Shown piece after piece: positions 1-7,604 of a stretch of DNA of 64,000 nt. The stretch comes from Tepidisphaeraceae bacterium (GTDB lineage: Bacteria > Planctomycetota > Phycisphaerae > Tepidisphaerales > Tepidisphaeraceae). The first letter of the stretch is position 1. Every line of letters begins with the position of its first letter. Location of the stretch: positions 62,001-126,000 of the forward strand of contig DASYHQ010000045.1 in assembly GCA_035998445.1 (NCBI GenBank). Direction: 5' to 3'. Below the pieces are notes generated by a model. The model saw only the letters and a list, made by a program, of their open reading frames with translations. It was not told the DNA's origin and made no database searches. The position numbers were made by a program, and so were the translations under genes.

Positions 1-396
1 TCGCGGCGCGCTATCGCGGACGCTTTCAAAACCAGGAACCCGTCGCAGTCGCCCCGTCACACGAACCGGCTCCCCGACCGTCAACTTGCGGTCCGCACGT
101 GCCGATGCGAACGCGATGCGAGCGTCGCCATGTTGCAGCGTGGCCTGCTGTACCGGCCTCAGCCCTCGGCCCGGTGGCAGCGTGAGGCAGAAGTTGCCCT
201 CCCACCGCGCCTCCGGCATCACGTACGCCGAGCGGGCAACCGTCCCCTCGAGCCGCACAGCTTGGCCCACGAACGGTTCCACATCCCCACCCGCTGGCAC
301 CGAACGCGCGGCACAGCCACCCCATCCCGCAGCGGCCAGAAGCATCGTGACAACATGCATTTGTCGCATCCGTAGAAAGACACGCGAAACGGCCAT
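1..396 (-). CDS. Putative lipoprotein, 3' end outside the window
   Basis: The frame is open from ATG at 396 down to base 1, so only the first 132 codons are present. The N-terminus is basic, then hydrophobic, and ends in a lipobox-like AAAGWGGC, which suggests a lipoprotein anchored through that Cys. ATGs at 369 and 360 are alternative starts that also keep the signal. The mature part reads like a small beta-rich domain (VEPFVGQAVRLEGTV ... GEPVRVTGRLRRV), resembling an OB-fold nucleic-acid-binding-like domain of periplasmic proteins. That resemblance is weak. The gene is divergent from the MoaD-like gene at 479. Function unknown. Confidence 0.5.
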   Translation of the reverse strand, partial: MAVSRVFLRMRQMHVVTMLLAAAGWGGCAARSVPAGGDVEPFVGQAVRLEGTVARSAYVMPEARWEGNFCLTLPPGRGLRPVQQATLQHGDARIAFASARADRKLTVGEPVRVTGRLRRVPGFESVRDSAPR

Positions 397-478
397 CCGT
401 TGGACCGGATATTCGAGACGAAACGGCCGCCATGAATTAGAATCTGCCGCGGTTGCGTCCGCTTATTCCGGAAGGCTT

Positions 479-757
479 ATGCCCGCGATTCCCATCACCG
501 TTCCCGGCATGTTGCGACACGCGATCGACGACGCGGCGTTCGTCACGATCGACGCCGCCACGCTGCCCGACCTCGTCGCCCAACTCAAGCGCCGCCACCC
601 ACTGCTGGTGCCGCTCGTCTGGACCGAAACCGGCGAACTCCGCAAACACGTCCTGATCTTCCTGAACGACACCGCCAGCCGCTGGCTCCCCTCGCCCGAC
701 ATGCCCCTGAAGGACGGCGACCGAGTGACCATCGTGCAGGCCGTATCGGGCGGGTGA
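479..757 (+). CDS. MoaD/ThiS-family beta-grasp protein
   Basis: A 92-residue protein ending in VTIVQAVSGG. The terminal Gly-Gly is what MoaD/ThiS sulfur carriers use for C-terminal adenylation and thiocarboxylation, and the length and the DGDRVTIVQ stretch before it fit that family. The ATG at 479 is chosen because GGAAGG lies a few bases upstream. The longer upstream reading frame has poor coding character. No E1-like enzyme (MoeB/ThiF), MoaE or ThiG is in the window, so the partner and pathway (molybdopterin, thiamin or other sulfur transfer) cannot be told. It is divergent from the lipoprotein gene at 396. Confidence 0.75.
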   Translation: MPAIPITVPGMLRHAIDDAAFVTIDAATLPDLVAQLKRRHPLLVPLVWTETGELRKHVLIFLNDTASRWLPSPDMPLKDGDRVTIVQAVSGG

Positions 758-907
758 TGATATTTTCATCAAACCACCATCCCCACCGCTCCCGGCTTCG
801 CAGTCGGACGAACGTAGATAGCGGTTGCACAGCCTGTCCGTCCGCGAAACCGCAAACGATAACTTCACCCGTCCCACGCGCCGCGGGCGATCGCTACAGT
901 CGATCCC

Positions 908-1387
908 ATGTTCTGGCACCCCTTCGTCATCGGCGGCATCCTGCTCGGCATGGGATTGGGCGCGTTTGTCGACGGCATCGTGCTGCACCAGATTCTTCAG
1001 TGGCACCACCTCGTCTGCATCACCGACCATTGCACGCCGCTGAGCATCGAACACCTTCAACGGCAGAACCGACAGGACGGTTACTTCCACCTCGGCGCGC
1101 TCGTCCTGACCATCGTCGGCAGCTACCGCGTCTTCCGCACCGCCCAACTGCCGGACGTGCCGCGCTCGCCACTGGCGTTCGTCGGCGCCACGTTGTGCGG
1201 CTGGGGCGCATTCAACCTGATCGAAGGGCTGATCAACCACCAGTTCCTGCAGATCCACCACGTCCTGCCCGGCCGCCCGTACGAGTTCGCTGCGGACATG
1301 GCCTTTCTGGCGTCGGGGGTCTTGCTGATCGTCATCGGCTATCTGCTGCTTCGCCGGGCGTTTCGTCACCGCGACATAACGCGATGA
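908..1387 (+). CDS. DUF2243 family membrane protein
   Basis: 159 residues with about four hydrophobic segments (roughly residues 5-27, 61-78, 87-108, 128-150) separated by short polar loops. Conserved-looking histidines sit near the membrane edges (LHQILQWHH, INHQFLQIHHV). This pattern, with GMGLGAFVDGIVLHQ near the N-terminus, is typical of the DUF2243 family of predicted inner-membrane proteins of unknown function. No Shine-Dalgarno sequence is evident before the ATG at 908. It stands alone, with a long non-coding stretch downstream. Confidence 0.8.
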   Translation: MFWHPFVIGGILLGMGLGAFVDGIVLHQILQWHHLVCITDHCTPLSIEHLQRQNRQDGYFHLGALVLTIVGSYRVFRTAQLPDVPRSPLAFVGATLCGWGAFNLIEGLINHQFLQIHHVLPGRPYEFAADMAFLASGVLLIVIGYLLLRRAFRHRDITR

Positions 1388-2040
1388 TGCGTAACGTCGA
1401 GTGGGTCCATGTTCACGCGTGGCATCGATCGAACTTTTCCCCTTGTTCACCGCCACCGCTGAGGCCGTAACTTTGGCGGGTGAGCGACGGTGGGACGGCC
1501 ATTCTTCGTGTCTGTCTCTCTTCGCGTTGCGCTCCCCCGCGATTAAAAGAGACGCGAAGTCGCGAAGACGCGAAGCCGAACGCGAAGCGGGACCGAAAGA
1601 GGAAGTCGGCCTCGTGTCGCGACGGCGGTCTGGGTAAGGCAAAACGCGAGACCGTGCACCATTTTGCACCATTGTGCAACATCGGGTGATGGCGAAGGAG
1701 CCCATTACAGGAATCGCGTCGGCTATTCGGTTGTCAAAGAACACGCTATCCATCTCTACGCTCGCGCTGCGCAGAAGACGCGGCATTGGCGCAACACGCT
1801 CTGCTTTTCTTCGTGTCCTCCTTCGCGTTCTTGGCGCCTTCGTGGCTCCCTCACTTCTTGAGCGCGGCTCCGCCGCGTGGCAGACAAGAATGTCCGTCCC
1901 ACCAAAGAAGAGACACAGGCAAGAATGCCTGTGCCACAGAAGTGAGAAGAAGGAATACGGGGAGAGATGAATTCGGGGGGAGAGACAGGCAGGAACAGAA
2001 GAGGGAACCCGGGTTTGAGGTGGCGCGGGAGACCATGCAA
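1388..2040. other. Non-coding stretch with degenerate repeats
   Basis: About 650 bases with no convincing gene; the reading frames crossing it on both strands are arginine/serine-rich and repetitive. It contains tandem-like GACGCGAAG/TCGCGAAG words around 1550-1590. At 1914-1933 there is a hairpin with 8-bp arms CACAGGCA/TGCCTGTG. A truncated copy of the same word (GAGACAGGCAGGAA) follows at about 1981. These belong to the repeat family seen complete at 3949-4016 and 4259-4322. Confidence 0.6.
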
Positions 2041-2041
2041 G

Positions 2042-2085
2042 AAGGGCTGGGTCGCTTATCGCGATCCAGCCCTTTGTTCTTTTTG
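2042..2085. terminator. Hairpin between convergent genes
   Basis: Arms GGGCTGG (2044-2050) and CCAGCCC (2066-2072) form a 7-bp stem. On the plus strand it is followed by TTTGTTCTTTTT, a good intrinsic terminator. It lies just past the end of the minus-strand isomerase gene at 2127 and could stop transcription in both directions, although the T-run is weaker on the minus side. Confidence 0.55.
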
Positions 2086-2126
2086 TGATGAAGGCGACCG
2101 GCAAGCCGGTGGCTATATGGCGGTGG

Positions 2127-2885
2127 TTACACCGCGGCGCGCATGGCTTTGACGCATTCGGTCAAGGCGGGCACCGGGTTCTGGGGTTCGGCTTCGTACT
2201 CGATGACGGCCATGCCGGCGAAGTTGGTCTCTTCCAACGCCTTCACGAAGGCGGGCAGGTTGAGGTTGCCGGTGCCGACGACGACGTCGGTCCACTGTCC
2301 GCGGCGGTCGAAGGTGAAGTCCTTGTAGTGCACGCCGTACACGCGGCCCTTGAAGGTCTCCCGGGCCCACTTCACGGGGTCGCCGCTCGGGCCGGTCTGC
2401 ATGCACCAGGCGGTGTCGATGTTCACACCGATGCGCTCGCCACCGAGCTTCAGAATGTACGCGATCTCGTCGGCGCTGCCACCGAACATGTATCCGCCGT
2501 GGCAGTGCAGGCCGATGCGCATGCCGTACTCTTCAGCCAGCTTGGCGGTCGCGGGGACGGCCTTCTCGAACGAGTCGACGCGGAAGTGGGCGCTGATGTG
2601 CTTGGCGCCGGCGATCTTGGCGCACTCGAACCACTTGCGCTCCTTCTCGGCGTCACCGACGAAGGTCTGCACGCCCAGCGACACGATCTCGACGCCGCCC
2701 TGCTTGTAGATGTCGACGATCTTCTTGAAGCCTTCCGGATCTTCGAAGTTCGCGTGCACGCCGCAGATCTCAAGCTTGCTGAGGCCGATCTGCCGCACGA
2801 GCTTGGCGACCTCGGTGTTGTCTTTGAACTCGCGGAAGCAGTAGCTTTGAACGCCAAAGTCGCGGGCGGGAGAGAGAGCGGCCAT
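2127..2885 (-). CDS. Sugar phosphate isomerase/epimerase (TIM barrel)
   Basis: 252 residues that match the xylose-isomerase-like TIM-barrel family (AP endonuclease 2 fold). Features seen are an N-terminal strand FGVQSYCFREF, KLEICGVHANFEDPEGF, the metal-site-like GLHCHGGYMF, a further strand VNIDTAWCMQ, then YGVHYKDFTF and a C-terminal AVIEYEAEPQNPV. The Glu, His and Asp residues at these strand ends usually bind a divalent metal for keto-aldose isomerisation or epimerisation. The substrate is unknown. The start is set by GAGGAAGGAA about 8 bases before the ATG. A 105-bp foldback repeat lies 50 bases upstream. It appears to be transcribed alone. Confidence 0.85.
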   Translation of the reverse strand: MAALSPARDFGVQSYCFREFKDNTEVAKLVRQIGLSKLEICGVHANFEDPEGFKKIVDIYKQGGVEIVSLGVQTFVGDAEKERKWFECAKIAGAKHISAHFRVDSFEKAVPATAKLAEEYGMRIGLHCHGGYMFGGSADEIAYILKLGGERIGVNIDTAWCMQTGPSGDPVKWARETFKGRVYGVHYKDFTFDRRGQWTDVVVGTGNLNLPAFVKALEETNFAGMAVIEYEAEPQNPVPALTECVKAMRAAV

Positions 2886-2934
2886 GGGATGGTTTCCTTC
2901 CTCAAAGGGGTATCGGTTGCTGTTCTACTTCAAC

Positions 2935-3039
2935 TGTCATCCCGAAGGTAGCCTAAGGCGACCTGAGGGATCTCAAATGACGAGCGTCGCTGATACTGGG
3001 AGATCCCTCAGGTCGCCTTAGGCTCCCATCGGGATGACA
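2935..3039. repeat. Foldback repeat element (TGTCATCCCGA family)
   Basis: A 105-base inverted repeat. The outer arms are TGTCATCCC (2935-2943) and GGGATGACA (3031-3039). The inner arms at 2950-2973 and 3001-3024 are a perfect 24-bp inverted repeat. A related element with the same TGTCATCCCGA ends and the shared core GAGATCCCTCAGGTCGC lies inside the MITE at 40056-40216. No coding capacity. It may fold in RNA in the leader of the isomerase gene. Confidence 0.85.
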
Positions 3040-3076
3040 CCCTGAACGATTTGCGACGGACCACGGACCACGTACC

Positions 3077-3110
3077 AAATAAAAGAACCGGCAGATTACT
3101 CTGCCGGTTC
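3077..3110 (-). terminator. Rho-independent terminator of rpsD
   Basis: GAACCGGCAG (3085-3094) and CTGCCGGTTC (3101-3110) form a perfect 10-bp stem with a 6-base loop. On the minus strand it is followed by TTTTATTTGG. It lies 42 bases past the rpsD stop codon. Confidence 0.85.
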
Positions 3111-3151
3111 GTAAGTGCAATGCAAACGTCAAATCGCTCAGCGAACCCAAA

Positions 3152-3748
3152 TTACCGATAAAATTCGATGATCAGGTTCATGTTCACTTCGAACGGCACA
3201 TCTTCCGGCGTCGGCAGCTGGTTGATCTTGCCGGTGAGCTGGGCGGGGTTCCACTCGATCCAGTTCGGCACGTTGTGGCCGGCGTTCTGTTCCATGTTGT
3301 CGCGCAGGACCTTCTGGATGCCTTCCTTGAAGGTGATCGTCTGGCCGGGCTGCAGGCGATAGCTGGCGATATCGGTCTTCTGACCGTCAACCATCACGTG
3401 CCCGTGGGCGACGATCTGACGGGCCGCCCAGATCGTGCGGCCGACGCCGAGGCGGCGGATGACGTTGTCCAGGCGCAGCTCCAACAGCTGCATCATCGAG
3501 CTGGCGGTGTTGCCCTTGCTCTTCTTGGCATCATCCAGCGTGCGGCGGAACTGCTTCTCGAGCATGCCGTAGTGGAAGCGCAGCTTCTGCTTCTCGGTCA
3601 GACGCACACCATATTCGGTGTTACGGCGACCACGGAACCCATGCTGGCCGGGCAGCTGCAGTTCCTTGGCGGTGTGCTTGGGGATGTCGGCGATCGGTAC
3701 GCCAACGCGACGGGACAGACGAACCTTCGGACCTACGTAACGGCCCAT
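3152..3748 (-). CDS. rpsD: 30S ribosomal protein S4
   Basis: 198 residues beginning MGRYVGPKVRLSRRVG, the standard S4 N-terminus. An in-frame TTG 24 bases upstream is less likely as the start because S4 proteins begin at this MGRY. The N-terminal rRNA-binding region contains GQHGFRGRR. The S4 RNA-binding domain (about residues 90-150) contains LELRLDNVIRRLG and a QIVAHGHVMVDG stretch, and the protein ends IIEFYR. The N-terminal zinc-binding cysteines of C+ S4 are absent, so this is the zinc-free form. S4 binds 16S rRNA first in 30S assembly. The gene stands alone with its own terminator, away from the usual rpsM-rpsK-rpoA cluster. Confidence 0.97.
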   Translation of the reverse strand: MGRYVGPKVRLSRRVGVPIADIPKHTAKELQLPGQHGFRGRRNTEYGVRLTEKQKLRFHYGMLEKQFRRTLDDAKKSKGNTASSMMQLLELRLDNVIRRLGVGRTIWAARQIVAHGHVMVDGQKTDIASYRLQPGQTITFKEGIQKVLRDNMEQNAGHNVPNWIEWNPAQLTGKINQLPTPEDVPFEVNMNLIIEFYR

Positions 3749-3948
3749 GACAAACACGCTTTCTACGGGCAACTACCGGCCCGCTCAAAACTTGCGACGC
3801 GACGGAAAACGCTCCACCGACTGACTCGCGTTGCCCGGAATCATGGTTTTGAGGCATGAAACCGAGATGGCCATAACGGCCATGGGGCGAACAGTATACG
3901 AAATCGCAGGATTGGATCAAGGTCGTCCCGGCCCCGGGCCAGCTCCTC

Positions 3949-4016
3949 TTCTGTAGGACAGGCATTCCTGCCTGTCTCTCCCCCCCCGTCTGACTCTCCC
4001 CCGTATTGTCGAAAAC
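3949..4016. repeat. Dispersed repeat, inverted partner of 4259-4322
   Basis: About 65 bases (from TCTTCTGTAGGACAGGCATT to CCCCCGTATT) that recur in inverted orientation at 4259-4322. Inside is a hairpin ACAGGCA-TTCC-TGCCTGT (3958-3975) next to a run of Cs. Partial copies are at 1910-1990. Non-coding; the region 3749-4354 contains no gene. Confidence 0.8.
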
Positions 4017-4080
4017 AAAATCCCAAGCCCCAATGCCAAACAAATAACCAAGCACCAAATCCCAATCAGAGGGATTCTTT

Positions 4081-4190
4081 GGTAGTAGGTCAGTTTGAAG
4101 TGGCACGGGTTTCAAACCCGTGTTCTGGAGCGAAGACACGGGTTTGAAAACCCGTGCCACGAGGGAAGGTGTGGAAACTGACCCACTACC
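4081..4190. mobile_element. MITE-like element with 8-bp target duplication
   Basis: A 110-bp element with terminal inverted repeats GGTAGTAGGTCAGTTT (4081-4096) and AAACTGACCCACTACC (4175-4190), which match at 15 of 16 positions. It is flanked on both sides by the direct repeat GATTCTTT (4073-4080 and 4191-4198). Internally it carries a second inverted repeat, TGGCACGGGTTT (4101-4112) against AAACCCGTGCCA (4148-4159). There is no coding capacity, so a transposase would have to act in trans. The 8-bp duplication limits the candidate transposase families but does not identify one. Confidence 0.8.
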
Positions 4191-4258
4191 GATTCTTTGC
4201 TCTGTGTCTGCCTCTGTGCTCTCTGTGTCCTCTGTGGTTCAATCGCTTCTTCCCCACT

Positions 4259-4322
4259 GAATACGGGGGGGGGAAAAGCAGACGGGGGGAGAGACAGGCA
4301 GGAATGCCTGTCCTACAGAAGA
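4259..4322. repeat. Dispersed repeat, inverted partner of 3949-4016
   Basis: Inverted copy of the 3949-4016 unit, with hairpin ACAGGCA-GGAA-TGCCTGT at 4294-4311 and a G-rich stretch at 4263-4290. The two copies bracket the MITE at 4081-4190. Confidence 0.8.
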
Positions 4323-4354
4323 ACGCCGTTGCCAGCGAGGGTGCCAGCCGGCCG

Positions 4355-4720
4355 CTACCGCTTCGTCCAAACCGGCGACGGTTCGATCGCGGGACCCACC
4401 GGCTTGCCCGAATCCTTCCGGCCGGATCCTTCAAATCGGCTAATGACCTTCACCGTCATATCATGGTCGCACAGCATCTGGCAGCTCAGCCGAATGCCCG
4501 GCTGGTCCAGCAGCCCCTTGGCCGTCAGGACGGCTTTTTCCGCTTCGGTCATCGCGTCCGGTTCGCCTGCGACGAACTGCACGCGGCAACTCGTGCACTT
4601 GGCGAAGCCGCCGCAGGCGTAGAGCTGGTCGACCTTCGCGCCCTCGGTCAGCGCCAGCACCAGCCGTTTGACGGGCGATACTTCGAATTCACCCACGTTT
4701 TCGACGGTCAATTTTGGCAT
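4355..4720 (-). CDS. [2Fe-2S] ferredoxin
   Basis: 121 residues. Cluster ligands are visible as ACGGFAKCTSC (Cys-x5-Cys-x2-Cys), with the fourth Cys in RLSCQM. This spacing is that of adrenodoxin/ISC-type [2Fe-2S] ferredoxins. They carry single electrons to partner enzymes. The C-terminus has a 20-30-residue tail beyond the usual fold. The start ATG at 4720 is preceded by AAGGACGA. The gatA stop codon lies 27 bases upstream, so the two are probably co-transcribed, though no functional link is known. No reductase or oxygenase partner is adjacent. Confidence 0.88.
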   Translation of the reverse strand: MPKLTVENVGEFEVSPVKRLVLALTEGAKVDQLYACGGFAKCTSCRVQFVAGEPDAMTEAEKAVLTAKGLLDQPGIRLSCQMLCDHDMTVKVISRFEGSGRKDSGKPVGPAIEPSPVWTKR

Positions 4721-4747
4721 TAGTCGTCCTTCTTACTCGCAGAGGGT

Positions 4748-6205
4748 TTAGAACGTCGGCCGGCGCGTGTGCCAGTCGGTGGCGGCTTCGTACATACGGG
4801 CGGCGCGGAGCAGGGTTTCTTCACCGAATGTGGGGCCGAGCAGTTGCAGGCCGATGGGCAGCGGCTTGTCGCCGCTGGTGAAGCCGCAGGGGAGGCTGAT
4901 GCCGCCGATGCCGGCGATGTTGCAGGTGACGGTGAAGACGTCGCTCATGTACATGCTGAGCGGGTCGCCGGTCTTCTCGCCAGCCTTGAAGGCGGGCGTG
5001 GGGCTGGTCGGGCTGAGCACCACGTCGCACTTTTCAAAGGCCTGATCGAAGTCGCGTTTGATCAGCGACCGCATCTTCAGCGCCCGCAGGTAGTAAGCGT
5101 CGTAGTAGCCGCTGGAGAGCGCGTACGTGCCGATCATGATGCGGCGTTGCACTTCCTCGCCGAAGCCTTCGTAGCGGCTCTTGCTGAAGAGCTCGACAAT
5201 GTCCTTCACCGGATCTTTGGTGCGATGGCCGAAGTGCACACCGTCATAGCGGGCAAGGTTGCTGGATGCCTCGCACGGCGCGATGACGTAGTACGCCGCG
5301 ATGCCGTATTCGGTGTGCGGCAGGCTGATGTCGACGAACGTGGCGCCCAGTTCCTTGTACTTGGCCATCGCAGCATCGACGGCGGACTTCACCTGCGGGT
5401 CCATGCCGCTCTCAAGCTGATATTCCTTGGCAATGCCGATCCGCAGGCCCTTGATGGGCTGTTCCAGATTGGCCAGGTAATCGGGCACCGGGCGGTTGAC
5501 GCTGGTGGAGTCCTTCGGATCGTGGCCGGCCATTACGTTCATCAGCAGCGCGGCGTCGGCGACGGTCCAACCGAACGGGCCGATCTGATCGAGCGACGAC
5601 GCGAAGGCGACCAAGCCATAGCGGCTGATGGCGCCATACGTCGGCTTCAGCCCCACCACGCCGCACAGCGCCGCCGGCTGGCGAATGGAGCCACCCGTGT
5701 CGGACCCGATGGTCGCGCAGCACATGCCCGCCGCCAGGGCCGCGGCGCTGCCGCCACTGCTGCCACCGGGAATACGGCTCGTATCCCATGGGTTTTTCGT
5801 CGTGCGGAACGCGCTGTTCTCGGTGGACGAGCCCATGGCGAACTCGTCGAGGTTCGTCTTGCCGATCAGCACCGCCCCGGCCGCTTCCAGCCGTTCGACG
5901 ATCGTGGCGTTATAGGGGGCGTGGAAGTTCTCGAGCATCTTGCTGGAACAGGTGGTACGGCCCCAACTGGTGCAAAGGTTGTCCTTCAGCGCAATCGGCA
6001 CGCCGGCGAGCGGCCCTTTTCGGGTGCCGTCGTCCACTTCCTTGGCGATGGCCATCGCGCGGTCTTCGTGGACCTCGTTGAAGGCTTGGATGGTCGGATC
6101 GACCTGGCGGATGCGCGCCAGCGCCTGCCGGGTAAGCTCGGCGGCCGAGACCTTCTTGGAAGCGACCGCGTCGCGGGCAGCGATAAGGGTGTCGTGCGAA
6201 AGCAT
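4748..6205 (-). CDS. gatA: Asp-tRNA(Asn)/Glu-tRNA(Gln) amidotransferase subunit A
   Basis: 485 residues from the ATG at 6205, the usual GatA length; the frame stays open further upstream but that part has no homologous character. The amidase-signature catalytic triad is present: Lys in PIALKDNL, the cis-Ser in SDTGGSIRQPA and the nucleophile Ser in GGSSGGSAAA. The C-terminal LPIGLQLLGPTFGEETLLRAA is typical. GatA hydrolyses glutamine and channels ammonia to GatB, which amidates mischarged Glu-tRNA(Gln) or Asp-tRNA(Asn). gatB and gatC are not in the window, so the complex is encoded at separate loci. The ferredoxin gene follows after 27 bases. Confidence 0.95.
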   Translation of the reverse strand: MLSHDTLIAARDAVASKKVSAAELTRQALARIRQVDPTIQAFNEVHEDRAMAIAKEVDDGTRKGPLAGVPIALKDNLCTSWGRTTCSSKMLENFHAPYNATIVERLEAAGAVLIGKTNLDEFAMGSSTENSAFRTTKNPWDTSRIPGGSSGGSAAALAAGMCCATIGSDTGGSIRQPAALCGVVGLKPTYGAISRYGLVAFASSLDQIGPFGWTVADAALLMNVMAGHDPKDSTSVNRPVPDYLANLEQPIKGLRIGIAKEYQLESGMDPQVKSAVDAAMAKYKELGATFVDISLPHTEYGIAAYYVIAPCEASSNLARYDGVHFGHRTKDPVKDIVELFSKSRYEGFGEEVQRRIMIGTYALSSGYYDAYYLRALKMRSLIKRDFDQAFEKCDVVLSPTSPTPAFKAGEKTGDPLSMYMSDVFTVTCNIAGIGGISLPCGFTSGDKPLPIGLQLLGPTFGEETLLRAARMYEAATDWHTRRPTF

Positions 6206-6300
6206 GCGGGCGGCGAGGGTAAAGCGCGACGATGCGAAAGTAAAACCGGGGTTGCGCTTCTGTGACGCGTTTCGATACGTGAAGCACCACTCATGCGGGC

Positions 6301-6320
6301 CCGGTCGCTTTAGCGACCGG
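6301..6320. repeat. Perfect hairpin upstream of tRNA-Leu
   Basis: CCGGTCGCT-TT-AGCGACCGG, a perfect 9-bp stem. It sits between divergent gatA and tRNA-Leu. It may be a dispersed palindrome or a transcription boundary; it has no poly-T tract. Confidence 0.5.
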
Positions 6321-6333
6321 CAGATCCCCACCC

Positions 6334-6361
6334 TCGACAGACGCCGCGCACCCGATATAAT
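6334..6361 (+). promoter_or_regulatory. Sigma-70-type promoter of tRNA-Leu
   Basis: TCGACA (6334-6339, 5 of 6 to the -35 consensus), 16-bp spacer, and a perfect TATAAT (6356-6361). The mature tRNA begins 13 bases downstream. Confidence 0.7.
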
Positions 6362-6373
6362 GCCCGGTCCCAC

Positions 6374-6455
6374 GCCCAGGTGGCGGAATTGGCAGACGCA
6401 CTACTTTGAGGTGGTAGCGGGGCAACCCGTGCAGGTTCAAGTCCTGTCCTGGGCA
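6374..6455 (+). tRNA. tRNA-Leu (anticodon GAG)
   Basis: An 82-base class II tRNA. The acceptor GCCCAGG pairs with CCTGGGC, and the discriminator is A. D-arm GCG/CGC, anticodon stem CTACT/GGTAG with loop TTGAGGT (anticodon GAG, reading CUC/CUU codons), long variable arm CGGGGCAACCCG, and T-arm GCAGG-TTCAAGT-CCTGT. The terminal CCA is not encoded. Confidence 0.95.
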
Positions 6456-6486
6456 TCTTCGGACGACCGAGTCCATCCGACAACAG

Positions 6487-6532
6487 ACACCCGGAAATGC
6501 TTTGAGCAATCAAGGCGTTCCCGGGTGTTTTT
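6487..6532 (+). terminator. Rho-independent terminator after tRNA-Leu
   Basis: ACACCCGG (6487-6494) pairs with CCGGGTGT (6521-6528), with a loop that can fold further. The stem is followed by a run of Ts to 6532. Confidence 0.8.
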
Positions 6533-6598
6533 GTTCGTCCACGCCCCCGCTCGTGGCCATACCCCCACGGCAGTCGAATCGATGGCCAACATTGGTCG

Positions 6599-6627
6599 TA
6601 TTGTGCAAAGAACGGGCCGCCGAATCC
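6599..6627 (+). promoter_or_regulatory. Conserved element upstream of phyH (copy 1)
   Basis: A 29-base block starting TATTGTGCAAAG that recurs at 11516-11544 with 25 of 29 identities, there between the AraC gene and a decayed phyH copy. It lies about 77 bases before the phyH start. A binding site for the AraC regulator is a reasonable inference. Confidence 0.5.
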
Positions 6628-6704
6628 ATGGGCGGACGGGAAAAGCGTGTCATGATATGGCTCGTGATGCACAGCAACCTCACGATCCTTCAAGGAGAAC
6701 ACGC

Positions 6705-7490
6705 ATGTCCGCCACCGCCGTTACTACAGACGTCATCGCCCCGATCAACCTCACCGATCGCGAGGTCCGATTCTACAACGAGGAGGGGTACCTGCCCCTA
6801 CCCGGTCTTGTCCGTAGTGACGCCGTCGCCGCGCTGCGGCAGGAAGTGTTTGATGTGCTTGAAGCCAACGGCGTGCCCGCCGACAGCCTCAAGCGCGCCA
6901 CCAGCGCTGCCGACAAGCTGCGCCAAAACTCCCAGTACGTCGCCGGCACGCTGCTCGACGCGCTGATCAACAGCGACGCGACCCGCGCGGTCGCCTCTCG
7001 CCTGATCGGTGGAACGGCCCACCGCTACATGCCGTTCACGGCCGTGAAGGCCGGTGGGGGTGGCGGCACGTTCCACTACCATCAAGACAACAACTACACC
7101 GTCCACGAACCGGCCATCGGGTCGATCAACATCTGGGTCGCGCTCGTCGACATGACGCCCGAGAACGGCTGCCTGCAGGTCATCCCGCGCTCGCACCTGT
7201 GTGGGCAGATCAAGAGCCGCAACAGCGACGACGGTGACGGCCATCAGCAGATCGACGTCGACCTGAACGAATGCCTGCCGATCCGCATGCGCGCCGGCGA
7301 CGCAGTGGCCTTCACCCGCTGGACCGTGCACGGCTCGGGACCGAACCACACCAACGAGGCCCGCGTCGCCTACGCGCTGCAGTACCACCGCGACGACGTG
7401 AAGTGGAAGGACGGCGACCAATGGCGATCGCTCGTCGAGACCCCCCGCTTCGCCACCCCACCGGTCGCCAAGTTGGGGCCGGCCAAGTGA
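6705..7490 (+). CDS. Phytanoyl-CoA dioxygenase (PhyH) family protein
   Basis: 261 residues of the Fe(II)/2-oxoglutarate-dependent PhyH family, which hydroxylates small organic substrates. The N-terminus LTDREVRFYNEEGYLPLPGL is the usual family opening. The double-stranded beta-helix core carries the iron ligands as the His-x-Asp of FHYHQDNNY and a distal His in TRWTVHGSGPN. An Arg or Lys for 2-oxoglutarate is expected in the following strand (EARVAYALQYH). The ATG at 6705 is preceded by AAGGAG. The substrate is unknown. The same upstream element is found beside the AraC gene 4-5 kb away, next to a truncated duplicate of this gene, so AraC control is likely. Confidence 0.85.
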   Translation: MSATAVTTDVIAPINLTDREVRFYNEEGYLPLPGLVRSDAVAALRQEVFDVLEANGVPADSLKRATSAADKLRQNSQYVAGTLLDALINSDATRAVASRLIGGTAHRYMPFTAVKAGGGGGTFHYHQDNNYTVHEPAIGSINIWVALVDMTPENGCLQVIPRSHLCGQIKSRNSDDGDGHQQIDVDLNECLPIRMRAGDAVAFTRWTVHGSGPNHTNEARVAYALQYHRDDVKWKDGDQWRSLVETPRFATPPVAKLGPAK

Positions 7491-7604
7491 TCGGCACAGG
7501 TCAACCAACCGACGCGGCGACCGTGACGGCAGCGCGTGATGCCGGGTTCGACGATGGCTGGGCGGCGCTGGGCTGAACGGGCCATCCGCTCGTCACCGCA
7601 CCCG

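Noticed and set aside
437-2104. 555-codon minus-strand reading frame across 0.4-2.1 kb
   Set aside because: It runs antisense through the MoaD-like and DUF2243 genes and the repeat-rich gap, with no domain or plausible start.
4769-6265. 498-codon plus-strand frame opposite gatA
   Set aside because: Shadow of gatA, which has the full catalytic triad in the minus frame.
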